From Clostridia bacterium (lineage in GTDB: Bacteria; Bacillota; Clostridia; Oscillospirales; Acutalibacteraceae): a stretch of 64,000 bases of DNA. The stretch covers positions 1-64,000 of the forward strand of contig JAFTYU010000003.1 in assembly GCA_017461235.1 (NCBI GenBank), given 5' to 3'. The position numbers and the translations under genes are program-made. This document shows, piece by piece, positions 34,145 through 41,811 of the stretch. Under the pieces are notes generated by a model. The model ran no database searches and was not told the origin of the DNA. It saw only the letters and a program-made list of their open reading frames with translations. Position 1 is the first letter of the stretch, and each line of letters begins with the position of its first letter.

Positions 34145-36526
34145 TTAAAGGCTTTCAATAAATGCTTTAACTGCAGGAAGGTCTGCTATTTTTTCGTATG
34201 TGTCACCCTTCTGAATAACAAGTGTGGGTGCCTGTTTGAGTTCAAGAGCAGTTGCAAACTCTCTGTTTTCCTCAACGAAAAGCTTTTCGTAAGCAATTCC
34301 CTTCTTTTCGAGTAACTGTGCCGCTATTTTACATTTGGGGCAGGTTTTTGTTGCAAAAAGAATGAATTTTGCATCGGCATCAACTTTTACTTCATCTTTA
34401 TGGTCACAACAAGCGCAGTGAGCGTGGTCAACAATTCTGTTTTCCTTTGTCAGCTGTGAATTTGCAACGTCATAAACACGTCTGTCCTTAAATTCCTGAG
34501 CTTTACCGTCATTAAAGTTCTGAACGGGACGATAGTAACCTGTAATACGGCTGTAAACCTCTGTTGTGTTTTCACACTCGGGGCATTTATAAACTTCGCC
34601 GTTAATGTAACCATGGTTGCTACATACAGAGTATGTGGGTGAAATTGAGTAATAGGGAAGTCTGTAGTTAGCCGCAATCTTTCTTACGATATCTGCCGCA
34701 GCCTTCCAATCGGGAAGCTTCTCACCAAGGAATGCATGGAATACTGTACCTGATGTATAAAGAGTATGGAGTTCATCCTGTGCATCAAGAGCCTCAAAGA
34801 TATCTGCTGTATAACCAACAGGAAGGTGTGATGAGTTGGTGTAATAGGGGGTGCCGTTTTCATTAGCCTGAATAATTGCAGGATAATGCTTCTTATCGTG
34901 CATTGCAAAACGGTAAGTTGTAGATTCGGCAGGAGTTGCTTCAAGGTTGTAAAGGTCGCCGTAAAGCTCCTGATAGTCAGAAAGTCTCTCTCTCATATGG
35001 TTGAGAACGTCTTTTGCAAATTCCTGAGTTTCCTTATGAGTCATATCCTTGCGGAGCCATTTTGCATTAAGACCAACCTCGTTCATACCGATAAGACCGA
35101 TGGTTGAGAAGTGATTTGTAAATGTGCCGAGATATCTCTTTGTATAGGGATAAAGACCTTCATCAAGAAGCTTTGTAATAATATCTCTCTTAATTTTAAG
35201 TGAGCGAGCAGAGATATCCATAAGCTTATCAAGACGTTTGTAGAATTCTTCTGCAGTCTCTGAAAGGTATGCGATTCTGGGAAGGTTAATGGTAACAACA
35301 CCGATTGAACCTGTGCTTTCGCCGCTACCGAAGAAACCACCGCTCTTTTTACGGAGTTCACGAAGGTCAAGACGAAGTCTGCAGCACATTGAACGAACGT
35401 CACTGGGCTCCATATCGGAGTTAACATAGTTTGAGAAATAAGGTGTACCGTATTTCGCAGTCATTTCAAAGAGAAGCTTGTTGTTCTCTGTTTCTGACCA
35501 GTCAAAATCGCTTGTGATTGAATATGTGGGGATAGGATACTGGAAGCCACGTCCGTGAGCATCGCCTTCAATCATAATTTCGATGAAAGCCTTGTTAACC
35601 ATATCCATTTCTTTCTTACAATCGCCGTAAGTGAAGTCCATCTCTTTGCCGCCAACGATTGCAGGCATATCTTTAAGGTCAGCAGGAACTGTCCAGTCAA
35701 GAGTAATGTTCGAGAACGGTGCCTGTGTACCCCAACGAGAAGGTGTGTTTACACCGAAAATGAAGGATTCAAGACATTTTTTAACCTGTTTGTAGTCAAG
35801 ATTATCAACTCTTACGAAGGGTGCAAGATATGTGTCAAATGAAGAGAATGCCTGTGCGCCTGCCCATTCGTTCTGCATAATACCAAGGAAGTTAACCATC
35901 TGGTTGCAAAGAGTTGCAAGGTGGCTCGCGGGTGCAGAGGTGATTTTGCCGGGAACGCCGCCGAGACCTTCCTGAATAAGCTGTTTCAATGACCAGCCTG
36001 CACAGTAACCTGTGAGCATTGAAAGGTCATGAATATGGATATCAGCGTTACGGTGAGCGTTAGCGATTTCTTCATCATAAACCTCAGAAAGCCAGTAGTT
36101 AGCTGTAATTGCACCTGAGTTAGAAAGTATAAGACCGCCTACTGAGTAAGTAACCGTAGAGTTCTCCTTAACACGCCAGTCTGTAACTTTAACATAACTG
36201 TCAACAAGCTCCTTATAGTCAAGGATTGTTGATTTCATATTACGGATTTTCTCACGCTGTTTTCTGTAAAGGATGTATGACTTTGCTACATCTGCATAGC
36301 CTGCCTGTACAAGAACGGACTCAACACTGTCCTGAACGTCCTCAACCGCAACAAGATTGTTGCTGATTTTGGGTTCAAAGTTTGCCGTTACCTTAAGAGC
36401 AAGGAAATCGATGATATTGTCGTTATACTGTTTGTTGCAAGCTTCAAAAGCCTGTTTAATTGCTATGGCGATTTTTTCAATATTAAAATCTGCAATTTTG
36501 CCGTCACGTTTAATTACCTGATACAT
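34145..36526 (-). CDS. nrdD: Anaerobic (class III) ribonucleoside-triphosphate reductase with C-terminal redoxin domain
   Basis: 793 residues. An ATP-cone (KRDGKIADFNIEKIAIAIKQAF, residues 4-90) precedes the ten-stranded barrel with the active-site Cys in GYCAGWSL (near residue 175). The zinc site CPEC and the glycyl radical loop SRITGYYRP (Gly near residue 664) are present. After the usual end, a CACC-containing linker leads to a thioredoxin-fold domain (about 716-793) with the redox motif CPKC (729-732) and the cis-Pro of QAPTLVI. Such a redoxin fusion can supply electrons in place of formate. Activation requires NrdG, encoded upstream in the same cluster. Regulation by NrdR is indicated by boxes at its promoter. 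The ATG at 36526 has AAGGAG. Confidence 0.95.
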   Translation of the reverse strand: MYQVIKRDGKIADFNIEKIAIAIKQAFEACNKQYNDNIIDFLALKVTANFEPKISNNLVAVEDVQDSVESVLVQAGYADVAKSYILYRKQREKIRNMKSTILDYKELVDSYVKVTDWRVKENSTVTYSVGGLILSNSGAITANYWLSEVYDEEIANAHRNADIHIHDLSMLTGYCAGWSLKQLIQEGLGGVPGKITSAPASHLATLCNQMVNFLGIMQNEWAGAQAFSSFDTYLAPFVRVDNLDYKQVKKCLESFIFGVNTPSRWGTQAPFSNITLDWTVPADLKDMPAIVGGKEMDFTYGDCKKEMDMVNKAFIEIMIEGDAHGRGFQYPIPTYSITSDFDWSETENNKLLFEMTAKYGTPYFSNYVNSDMEPSDVRSMCCRLRLDLRELRKKSGGFFGSGESTGSIGVVTINLPRIAYLSETAEEFYKRLDKLMDISARSLKIKRDIITKLLDEGLYPYTKRYLGTFTNHFSTIGLIGMNEVGLNAKWLRKDMTHKETQEFAKDVLNHMRERLSDYQELYGDLYNLEATPAESTTYRFAMHDKKHYPAIIQANENGTPYYTNSSHLPVGYTADIFEALDAQDELHTLYTSGTVFHAFLGEKLPDWKAAADIVRKIAANYRLPYYSISPTYSVCSNHGYINGEVYKCPECENTTEVYSRITGYYRPVQNFNDGKAQEFKDRRVYDVANSQLTKENRIVDHAHCACCDHKDEVKVDADAKFILFATKTCPKCKIAAQLLEKKGIAYEKLFVEENREFATALELKQAPTLVIQKGDTYEKIADLPAVKAFIESL

Positions 36527-36577
36527 ACTTCTCCTTCTTTCTTTTTGATTTATCTGATTTTTGTTAACCTGAGCTTG

Positions 36578-36610
36578 ACCTTCGGACAGAATACACCCTG
36601 CCCCGAAGGT
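36578..36610 (-). promoter_or_regulatory. Leader hairpin of nrdD with a 15-nt FMN-riboswitch-like stretch
   Basis: In the nrdD leader RNA an eight-bp stem ACCTTCGG/CCGAAGGT is extended by GCAG/CTGT past one bulged G. Its 5-prime side contains CTTCGGGGCAGGGTG (36594-36608), identical to the 5-prime core of the FMN riboswitch. None of the other conserved FMN elements (for example ACCGGCGGT) is present, so it is not a functional RFN element. Confidence 0.5.
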
Positions 36611-36621
36611 GACTGGTACTG

Positions 36622-36650
36622 ATAATAGCAGATAAACACTCCTTTGTCAA
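36622..36650 (-). promoter_or_regulatory. Promoter of nrdD
   Basis: On the minus strand, TTGACA (36645-36650), 17-nt spacer and TATTAT (36622-36627). The nearest NrdR-like box ends 8 nt upstream of the -35 element. Confidence 0.85.
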
Positions 36651-36658
36651 TACCAAAA

Positions 36659-36716
36659 ACACAATATCTTGTGTTTCCCGAAAAAATATTTTCCAAAGAA
36701 ACACAAGATATTGATT
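36659..36716. promoter_or_regulatory. NrdR-like box pair next to the nrdD promoter
   Basis: ACACAATATCTTGTGT (36659-36674) and ACACAAGATATTGATT (36701-36716) resemble the NrdR box ACACWATATATWGTGT. Their starts are 42 bp apart, four helical turns, as expected for cooperative binding of the ATP-cone repressor NrdR. Confidence 0.75.
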
Positions 36717-36807
36717 GCTTTTCAGCAAAATGTAGTAAATATGCATATATATTGCCTGTGGCTTTTGTATATTTTTGCCTTTTTAGTTCTGCAGACTTCT
36801 TTTCAAG

Positions 36808-36845
36808 GCACAATATGTTGTGGCTGCACCCACTATATATTGTGT
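36808..36845. promoter_or_regulatory. Second, upstream NrdR-like box pair
   Basis: GCACAATATGTTGTGG (36808-36823) and CCACTATATATTGTGT (36830-36845) also match the NrdR consensus with 14-15 of 16 positions. They are 22 bp apart, two helical turns, near the end of the sirtuin gene. Confidence 0.6.
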
Positions 36846-36867
36846 TTTCAAATCATAAAAATCCTTT

Positions 36868-37593
36868 TCAAACTACAAGATGTTCCGTAATCTTCGCCAC
36901 ATCGTCATATATAACGATATCCGCCTTACTGTCAAAAGGTGTGGACGATTTATTGATAAGAGCTATCGTTTCTCCCCGGAAATACTGCAAAAACGAAGCC
37001 GCCGGATAAACTGCCAAAGATGTACCGATTATTATAAGTAAATCTGCATTACGAATGGCTTTCACGGCACCTGTTACGGTTTCATCGTCGAGACCTTCTT
37101 CATAAAGAACCACGTCAGGCTTCACCGTACCACCGCAACCGTCACACACAGGTACGCCCATACTTTTATATATATAGTCACCGTCAAAGAACTTTCCGCA
37201 ATTCATACAGTAATTACGATGCACACTTCCGTGAAGTTCATAAACAATACTGCTGCCTGCCGCAGAATGAAGTCCGTCAATATTCTGTGTCACCACAGTC
37301 ACATTTTTTCCGCATCTTTCCAATTCCGCAAAGAAAATGTGTGCGGTATTGGGCTTTGCAGCAGGATACATCATTTTTGATTTATAAAACTCATAAAACA
37401 AAGCTGTATGCCTTTTAAAAAACGTATGAGAAATTATTTCTTCGGGAGAATAACCGCTTTTGTCGCTTTCGTTATAAAGTCCGTCTGCAGAACGAAAATC
37501 AGGAATACCCGAGGGGCAGCTGATGCCTGCACCGGTAAAAACACATATATTCTGTGCTTTGTTTATAGCTTTTTGAAGCTCTGTTATACTCAT
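36868..37593 (-). CDS. NAD-dependent protein deacylase of the Sir2 family
   Basis: A 241-residue sirtuin that removes acyl groups from Lys using NAD+. Motifs are FTGAGISCPSGIPDFR, VTQNIDGLH, the catalytic His in YELHGSVH, two Cys pairs (CMNC and CDGC) for structural zinc, and GTSLAVYPAA with INKSST near the NAD ribose site. The zinc site is complete. It starts 4 nt after nrdG and its ribosome site AAGGGG lies inside the end of nrdG, so the two are translationally linked. No target is apparent; placement in an anaerobic nucleotide module suggests a link to NAD or nrd enzymes, which is speculative. Confidence 0.93.
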   Translation of the reverse strand: MSITELQKAINKAQNICVFTGAGISCPSGIPDFRSADGLYNESDKSGYSPEEIISHTFFKRHTALFYEFYKSKMMYPAAKPNTAHIFFAELERCGKNVTVVTQNIDGLHSAAGSSIVYELHGSVHRNYCMNCGKFFDGDYIYKSMGVPVCDGCGGTVKPDVVLYEEGLDDETVTGAVKAIRNADLLIIIGTSLAVYPAASFLQYFRGETIALINKSSTPFDSKADIVIYDDVAKITEHLVV

Positions 37594-37597
37594 AAAA

Positions 37598-38287
37598 TCA
37601 CATACCCCTTAACTGTGCCTGTGGTATGAATTTTTGCGCTCTTTTAAGCATTTCGCGCATTTCATTCCTTGAAACACCGCGGCAATTTTCATCTATAAGA
37701 TTACCCGAATCTTCAAAATTCTGCAAAAAATACGCGGGCGAACCCTGTATCCACTCCGCTGCCTTTTCAATATCATCCGGAGTGTGAAAATCCGCCGTAA
37801 CAGTAGTTCTGAACTCGTAATCTATACCGCTGTTGCGTAACAATTCTATACTTTTTTCAACAGGCTTGATATCAAAATTCTTGACTCCCACGGTCATGCC
37901 GTATTTTTCACGACAATTTTTAATATCCATGGCAACGTAATCCGCAAGGCCTAACTGCAGAATCCCTTCAAGCTTTTCAGGAAAACTGCCGTTAGTATCA
38001 AGCTTAACAGCAAAGCCTTTTTCCTTTATCTCATATAAAAAACGCTCGATATCCTTTTGCAACAAAGGCTCTCCCCCTGTTACGGCAACACCGTCTATAA
38101 CGTTTTTTCTTTTTTCGAGATGCTCAAAAATTTCACTCTCGTTATAAAAAGCATCATCCTGTTGTGTAACGAGCGAAGCATTATGGCAGAAAGGACACCT
38201 GAAATTACAACCCCATGTAAAAACAGTGCACGCAGTTCTTCCCGGAAAATCAAGCACCGTCAGCTTCTGAAAACCTTTTATCAACAT
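37598..38287 (-). CDS. nrdG: Anaerobic ribonucleotide reductase-activating radical SAM protein
   Basis: A 229-residue radical SAM activase. The cluster-binding motif is CNFRCPFC within WGCNFRCPFCHN, followed by the SAM motif AVTGGEPLLQK. The sequence GFQKLTVLDFPGRTACTVF at the start is typical of the NrdG2 subfamily. It generates the glycyl radical on NrdD. The ATG at 38287 was preferred because GGTG lies six nt upstream; a GTG at 38296 is an alternative. It heads a cluster with the sirtuin gene, then nrdD and trxB. Confidence 0.93.
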   Translation of the reverse strand: MLIKGFQKLTVLDFPGRTACTVFTWGCNFRCPFCHNASLVTQQDDAFYNESEIFEHLEKRKNVIDGVAVTGGEPLLQKDIERFLYEIKEKGFAVKLDTNGSFPEKLEGILQLGLADYVAMDIKNCREKYGMTVGVKNFDIKPVEKSIELLRNSGIDYEFRTTVTADFHTPDDIEKAAEWIQGSPAYFLQNFEDSGNLIDENCRGVSRNEMREMLKRAQKFIPQAQLRGM

Positions 38288-38303
38288 TTTAATCACCGTA
38301 AAA

Positions 38304-38332
38304 ATTATATCCCGACCCTTTTAACAAGTCAA
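38304..38332 (-). promoter_or_regulatory. Promoter of nrdG and the sirtuin gene
   Basis: On the minus strand, TTGACT (38327-38332), 17-nt spacer, TATAAT (38304-38309), 16 nt before the ATG. Weak NrdR half-sites (ACACAATATT at 38376 and others) lie upstream but no full box. Confidence 0.8.
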
Positions 38333-38424
38333 CCTACTTTGCAAAAATCGCTGAAATCTGTCAAAATGACCGAAAAACACAATATTTATACAATATATAT
38401 AATAAACTCTCTGTATTTTGTGTA

Positions 38425-38453
38425 TTTACATTTTGAAATATCTGTGATATAAT
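38425..38453 (+). promoter_or_regulatory. Promoter of the paired secreted proteins
   Basis: TTTACA (38425-38430), 17-nt spacer, TATAAT (38448-38453). The perfect 12-bp palindrome TAGTGTACACTA (38465-38476) begins near the start site and is a likely repressor operator. Confidence 0.72.
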
Positions 38454-38464
38454 ACAAGCACTAG

Positions 38465-38476
38465 TAGTGTACACTA
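38465..38476. promoter_or_regulatory. Palindromic operator candidate
   Basis: TAGTGTACACTA is a perfect 12-bp palindrome just after the predicted transcription start of the secreted-protein operon. The binding protein is unknown. Confidence 0.5.
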
Positions 38477-38497
38477 ATACATTTGGAGGAATTTACT

Positions 38498-39145
38498 ATG
38501 AAAACAAAAAAAGCAATTGCTGTTTTACTTGCAGTAGTTATACTTGCAATTCCTTTTGCAGTTGTGTCTTCCGCTGCACCCGGAATCGTTACAGCACCCG
38601 TAAAAACACAGTACACAGACTGTGAGTTTTTCAATCCCCAGGGTCTTGTTATTTCAGATGGTGAAAACGAAATCGCTTACTCTCCCGTTGACACCGATTT
38701 TTCTTTCTCACCTGCACTTAACGAATATCTTAAAGTTGAAACAAATGCCGAAGGCGAAGATAAGCCCACAACATTCGTTGAAGTTTATTACAAAAACGAG
38801 TATGTAGGCTCCGTTGAAATCGAAATAAGCCACGTTCTCGGTGAAGTTACAAGCTTCAGCGAAGCAGGTCACGGTCAGTACTGCTTAGGTTGCGGTAAGG
38901 TTCACAACTACGCAGAACACGAAATTGATGAATACATCCCCAACGATGACGGCGGTCTTATTATCCAGCAGACAGAAACAGGTACTTGTAAAGTTTGTGG
39001 TGAAAAAGTTACACGCAGCATTCCCGGCTCTGAAACATTCCTTTCAATTTTCGGCGGCGAGATGACTAACTTCGAAGTAGAAATCATCACATATTTCTAT
39101 ATGATTGCTGTTACACTCATCCAGGCTCTTGCAGGCATTCGCTAA
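38498..39145 (+). CDS. Secreted protein with CxGCGxxHNxxxH module and C-terminal hydrophobic tail (short form)
   Basis: A 215-residue exported protein that I cannot assign to a characterised family. The signal peptide ends near residue 26. Residues about 35-110 look like a bacterial Ig-like beta domain (KTQYTDCEFFNPQGLVI). The next module has CLGCGKVHNYAEH and, about 40 residues on, TETGTCKVCGEKVTR, two Cys pairs with two His that could bind a metal. It ends in the hydrophobic helix FYMIAVTLIQALAG, probably membrane-associated. The following gene repeats this plan. I start it at the ATG 38498 after GGAGG; five codons of upstream frame overlap the ribosome site. Operon with its partner, 15 nt apart. 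Confidence 0.78.
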   Translation: MKTKKAIAVLLAVVILAIPFAVVSSAAPGIVTAPVKTQYTDCEFFNPQGLVISDGENEIAYSPVDTDFSFSPALNEYLKVETNAEGEDKPTTFVEVYYKNEYVGSVEIEISHVLGEVTSFSEAGHGQYCLGCGKVHNYAEHEIDEYIPNDDGGLIIQQTETGTCKVCGEKVTRSIPGSETFLSIFGGEMTNFEVEIITYFYMIAVTLIQALAGIR

Positions 39146-39160
39146 TCGGAGGTAATAAAA

Positions 39161-40363
39161 ATGAAAAAAATACTTTCAGTTTTACTTGTTGCAGTAATGC
39201 TTTTCTCCAGCATCGGTTTAGTTTCCGTTGTTGCCGGAGAAACACCTGCACTTTCATACACTGTTACCGGCACATATGCCCTTGACAGTAAAACAGATGC
39301 TCAGAAAGAGCTTTTCAATGTTGATATCAGAATTGACGACTCTAAAATCGCTTCTCTTGACGGTGCATCAAAAGCATATTCTTGCGAATTAGATTCAGTT
39401 GTAGCAAACGGTATTGACTATCTTCAGGACGAAGATGCCTTCTTCGCTGCTTTTGATGCAGAAGAATTTTCAGGTACAGTTCTTGAAGTTACCTTTACAG
39501 TTAACTTTGAAAGCGACAAGGTTTTCGGTGCCCTTGATTACGAAATCTACGTATCAGGCTTTATGGCTCCCCTTGCTATCGGTCTCGGCCCTGTTGATGA
39601 TGCTTTATCAAACGTTGCACTTCCCATCGAAATCAGCATTACTGATAACATCTGGCAGTTCCCCCGTGTTGACACAATCGACATTCTTTCAAGACCTACA
39701 AAGCAGGATTATGTTGATACCGAAAAGATTGACTTTGAAGGTACAACAATCGGTGTTAAAACAAAAGTAGCTACAAGCTATGTTGAGCTTCCCGGTGCTT
39801 CAGGTGCTCTTGAAAGAGTTTACTCCTTCGAAGAAGGTTACGAAGGTTTGGTTGTTTACGGTCCCCAGACCCAGAATATGTTCAGCGCTAACCCTTCAAA
39901 AGACGAAAAGCTCAATGTTAATGTAACTGAAGTTATTGCTTACTTTGACGGTATTGAACTTGTAAAATTACCTGTTAAGGTTGAGCACGCTTGGTCAAAC
40001 GGCTATTCCAGCATCACTACAGACCTTTACACAGATACAAAGCCCGGTTATCACGCTATTGTTTGTGACGGTTGTGGCGAAGCACATAATGCTCAGCCCC
40101 ATATTCCCACACCCGTTCTTGATGAAAACGGTAATCCTCTTGTTGACGAAAACGGCGAATATATCTGCTGGACCTCAAACAATGACCAGACATTCTTACA
40201 GAACGGCACAGAATCTTCAATTTGTCAGGATTGCGGCGCAGTTCTTACAAGAAACACTTTCGGCACTGCTGATTATAATGATTCACTTGCCAACTACCAC
40301 TTTATCCGTGTAATCCTTGATTACATTAATATGCTTCTCAACATTATTAACGGCGCACTTTAA
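39161..40363 (+). CDS. Secreted protein with CxGCGxxHNxxxH module and C-terminal hydrophobic tail (long form)
   Basis: A 400-residue exported partner of the preceding protein. After a signal peptide (end near residue 25) come a cohesin-like or Ig-like beta region (about 30-165) and a second Ig-like domain opening RPTKQDYVDTEKIDFEG (about 180-275). Then comes the shared module, CDGCGEAHNAQPH followed by TESSICQDCGAVLTR. It ends in a hydrophobic helix (FIRVILDYINMLLNII). The spacing between the two Cys pairs is longer than in the first protein. Both parts are acidic. Strong ribosome site GGAGG, 15 nt after the first gene. A terminator follows. Function unknown; a metal-binding or redox-sensing cell-surface pair is conceivable. 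Confidence 0.78.
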   Translation: MKKILSVLLVAVMLFSSIGLVSVVAGETPALSYTVTGTYALDSKTDAQKELFNVDIRIDDSKIASLDGASKAYSCELDSVVANGIDYLQDEDAFFAAFDAEEFSGTVLEVTFTVNFESDKVFGALDYEIYVSGFMAPLAIGLGPVDDALSNVALPIEISITDNIWQFPRVDTIDILSRPTKQDYVDTEKIDFEGTTIGVKTKVATSYVELPGASGALERVYSFEEGYEGLVVYGPQTQNMFSANPSKDEKLNVNVTEVIAYFDGIELVKLPVKVEHAWSNGYSSITTDLYTDTKPGYHAIVCDGCGEAHNAQPHIPTPVLDENGNPLVDENGEYICWTSNNDQTFLQNGTESSICQDCGAVLTRNTFGTADYNDSLANYHFIRVILDYINMLLNIINGAL

Positions 40364-40395
40364 TTTTACACTACAAATATTCGTGTTAACGAAAC

Positions 40396-40435
40396 GAACA
40401 CCGTGCATCTTCTGATGCACGGTGTTCTTATTTTT
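40396..40435 (+). terminator. Terminator of the secreted-protein operon
   Basis: A 14-bp perfect stem GAACACCGTGCATC/GATGCACGGTGTTC with loop TTCT, followed by TTATTTTT. Confidence 0.92.
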
Positions 40436-40445
40436 AAAATTGGTA

Positions 40446-40474
40446 TTGACAAGTAACATTTCCTGTGTTATTTT
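40446..40474 (+). promoter_or_regulatory. Promoter of the GntR-ABC operon
   Basis: TTGACA (40446-40451), 17-nt spacer, TATTTT (40469-40474). The operator below starts 3 nt after the -10 element. Confidence 0.65.
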
Positions 40475-40476
40475 AT

Positions 40477-40503
40477 AACTGTGATAGCACAGATATCACA
40501 GTT
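40477..40503. promoter_or_regulatory. Inverted-repeat operator for the GntR regulator
   Basis: AACTGTGATA (40477-40486) and TATCACAGTT (40494-40503) form a perfect 10-bp inverted repeat with a seven-nt centre, between the -10 element and the ribosome site. YtrA-type GntR repressors bind such sites to regulate their own operon. Confidence 0.75.
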
Positions 40504-40523
40504 GTGCTTCAGGAGGTGATGAA

Positions 40524-40901
40524 GTGATAATAATTGACTACCATAGCCGTACACCCATATTTGAACAAATAAAAGAACAGATACTCAATCTCATCAATAC
40601 CGGAGAGCTGAAGCCCGATGATAAACTTCCTTCTATACGACAGTTGGCATCCGAGCTTGACCTTAACGTGAACACAGTCAAAAGAGCTTTTCAGGAATTG
40701 GAGACAGAGAAAGTAACGTACTCTATTCCCGGTAAGGGCGTTTTTATCAGTCATACAGCAATCGCAAACAAACTCGTAATTGATAACGCAGAAACAGAAC
40801 TCAGACGCATTATTGCTTCATCGAAGGCAAAAGGCGTTTCTGCTCTAAGGATAACGGAATTAGTTAACGAAATATACGGAAAGAGTGATAACAATGATTG
40901 A
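40524..40901 (+). CDS. GntR-family (YtrA subfamily) transcriptional regulator
   Basis: A 125-residue repressor. The winged helix-turn-helix (residues about 10-75) contains PIFEQIKEQI, LPSIRQLASELDLNVNTVKRAFQELE and the wing IPGKGVFIS. The short C-terminal part of about 45 residues without a ligand domain is typical of the YtrA subfamily that controls ABC transporters. The start is a GTG at 40524 with AGGAGGTGA nearby. It overlaps the ATPase gene and is presumably autoregulated through the inverted repeat at 40477-40503. Confidence 0.93.
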   Translation: MIIIDYHSRTPIFEQIKEQILNLINTGELKPDDKLPSIRQLASELDLNVNTVKRAFQELETEKVTYSIPGKGVFISHTAIANKLVIDNAETELRRIIASSKAKGVSALRITELVNEIYGKSDNND

Positions 40902-41811
40902 AATAAAATCGGTAACTAAAAATTACGGCAACTTTACCGCGATAGAGAATATTAATCTCGTAGCGGAAAACTCATCAATTCTCGGCATAGTAGGCTTCAA
41001 CGGTTGCGGAAAAACCACGTTATTAAACATATGCGCAGGAATATACAAACCCGACAACGGGCAAGCACTGTTAGACGGTAGCGATGCGTTTGATAATAAT
41101 AACGAGCGTTGTCTTATGTTTTACCTTTCTGACAATCTCTGGTTCCCCGCATCATCTTCTGTCAAGGGAGCCGCAAAATACTATGCATCATACTATCCCT
41201 TTTTTGATTTCAGGATTTTTTCTTCAATCTGTGAAATTTTCGGATTAAAGGAGCGTGCAGGCATCCGTAGTCTTTCAAAAGGGATGAAAAAACAGGCTTC
41301 ACTTGCAATAGCGTTTGCCGCAAAGCCCCGATACCTTCTGATAGATGAAACCTTTGACGGACTCGACCCACAAAAAAAAGAAATTCTCAAAAAACTTTTG
41401 TTGGAATACATAAACGAAACGGGTGCCTCGGTAATTATCGCTTCCCATGATCTGAATGAAATATCCGGCGTGTGTGACCACATTGCCATCATCAACGGAA
41501 AAAACGTCATTCTTAACTGTGCCATTGATGATGTAAGCGACCACTTCAGACGAGTGAATCTCACTTTTGAGAACAATATAACCGAAGAAGCTTTCGCTGA
41601 TATAAATTACCGCAAACTCAGAATATCGGGTAAAACAGTTTCAATGATTATTTGCGGAGATATACCGAAAGAAATCGAAAAGCTCAACGCAAAAGGTTAT
41701 CTCAACATAGACACCACAAGGCTCACTCTTGAAGAAGTATTTATAGAAGAAACGGAGGCGGAAAACAAAAATGAAAAAATCAACTCAGTCTTCAGACAAA
41801 ATAACCGTTAA
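40894..41811 (+). CDS. ABC transporter ATP-binding protein
   Basis: A 305-residue ATPase. Walker A is GFNGCGKTTLL, the signature is LSKGMKKQASLA (variant), Walker B is YLLIDETFDGLD, and the H-loop is ASHDLNEI. About 80 extra residues at the C-terminus resemble the accessory domain of YtrB/EcsA-type ATPases. I choose the ATG at 40894 (MIEIKSV) preceded by GGAAAG. It overlaps the GntR gene by 8 nt and the permease gene by 41 nt, a tightly coupled operon. It exports or senses an unknown compound; YtrA systems often respond to cell-wall antibiotics. Confidence 0.9.
   Translation: MIEIKSVTKNYGNFTAIENINLVAENSSILGIVGFNGCGKTTLLNICAGIYKPDNGQALLDGSDAFDNNNERCLMFYLSDNLWFPASSSVKGAAKYYASYYPFFDFRIFSSICEIFGLKERAGIRSLSKGMKKQASLAIAFAAKPRYLLIDETFDGLDPQKKEILKKLLLEYINETGASVIIASHDLNEISGVCDHIAIINGKNVILNCAIDDVSDHFRRVNLTFENNITEEAFADINYRKLRISGKTVSMIICGDIPKEIEKLNAKGYLNIDTTRLTLEEVFIEETEAENKNEKINSVFRQNNR

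Larger units (their letters stand above)
36527..36867. other. Intergenic control region of nrdD
   Basis: The 341 bases between the sirtuin gene and nrdD contain no credible gene. They hold the nrdD promoter (36622-36650), two pairs of NrdR-like boxes (36659-36716 and 36808-36845), and a leader hairpin ACCTTCGG/CCGAAGGT (36578-36610) between the promoter and the start codon. Confidence 0.8.

Noticed and set aside
36578..36610. A complete FMN riboswitch before nrdD.
   Set aside because: Only the 5-prime 15 nt match; the other conserved segments are missing, so it is listed as a curiosity rather than a riboswitch.
38360..38430. NrdR boxes before nrdG.
   Set aside because: Only half-sites such as ACACAATATT are present; no complete palindrome in phased pairs was seen.
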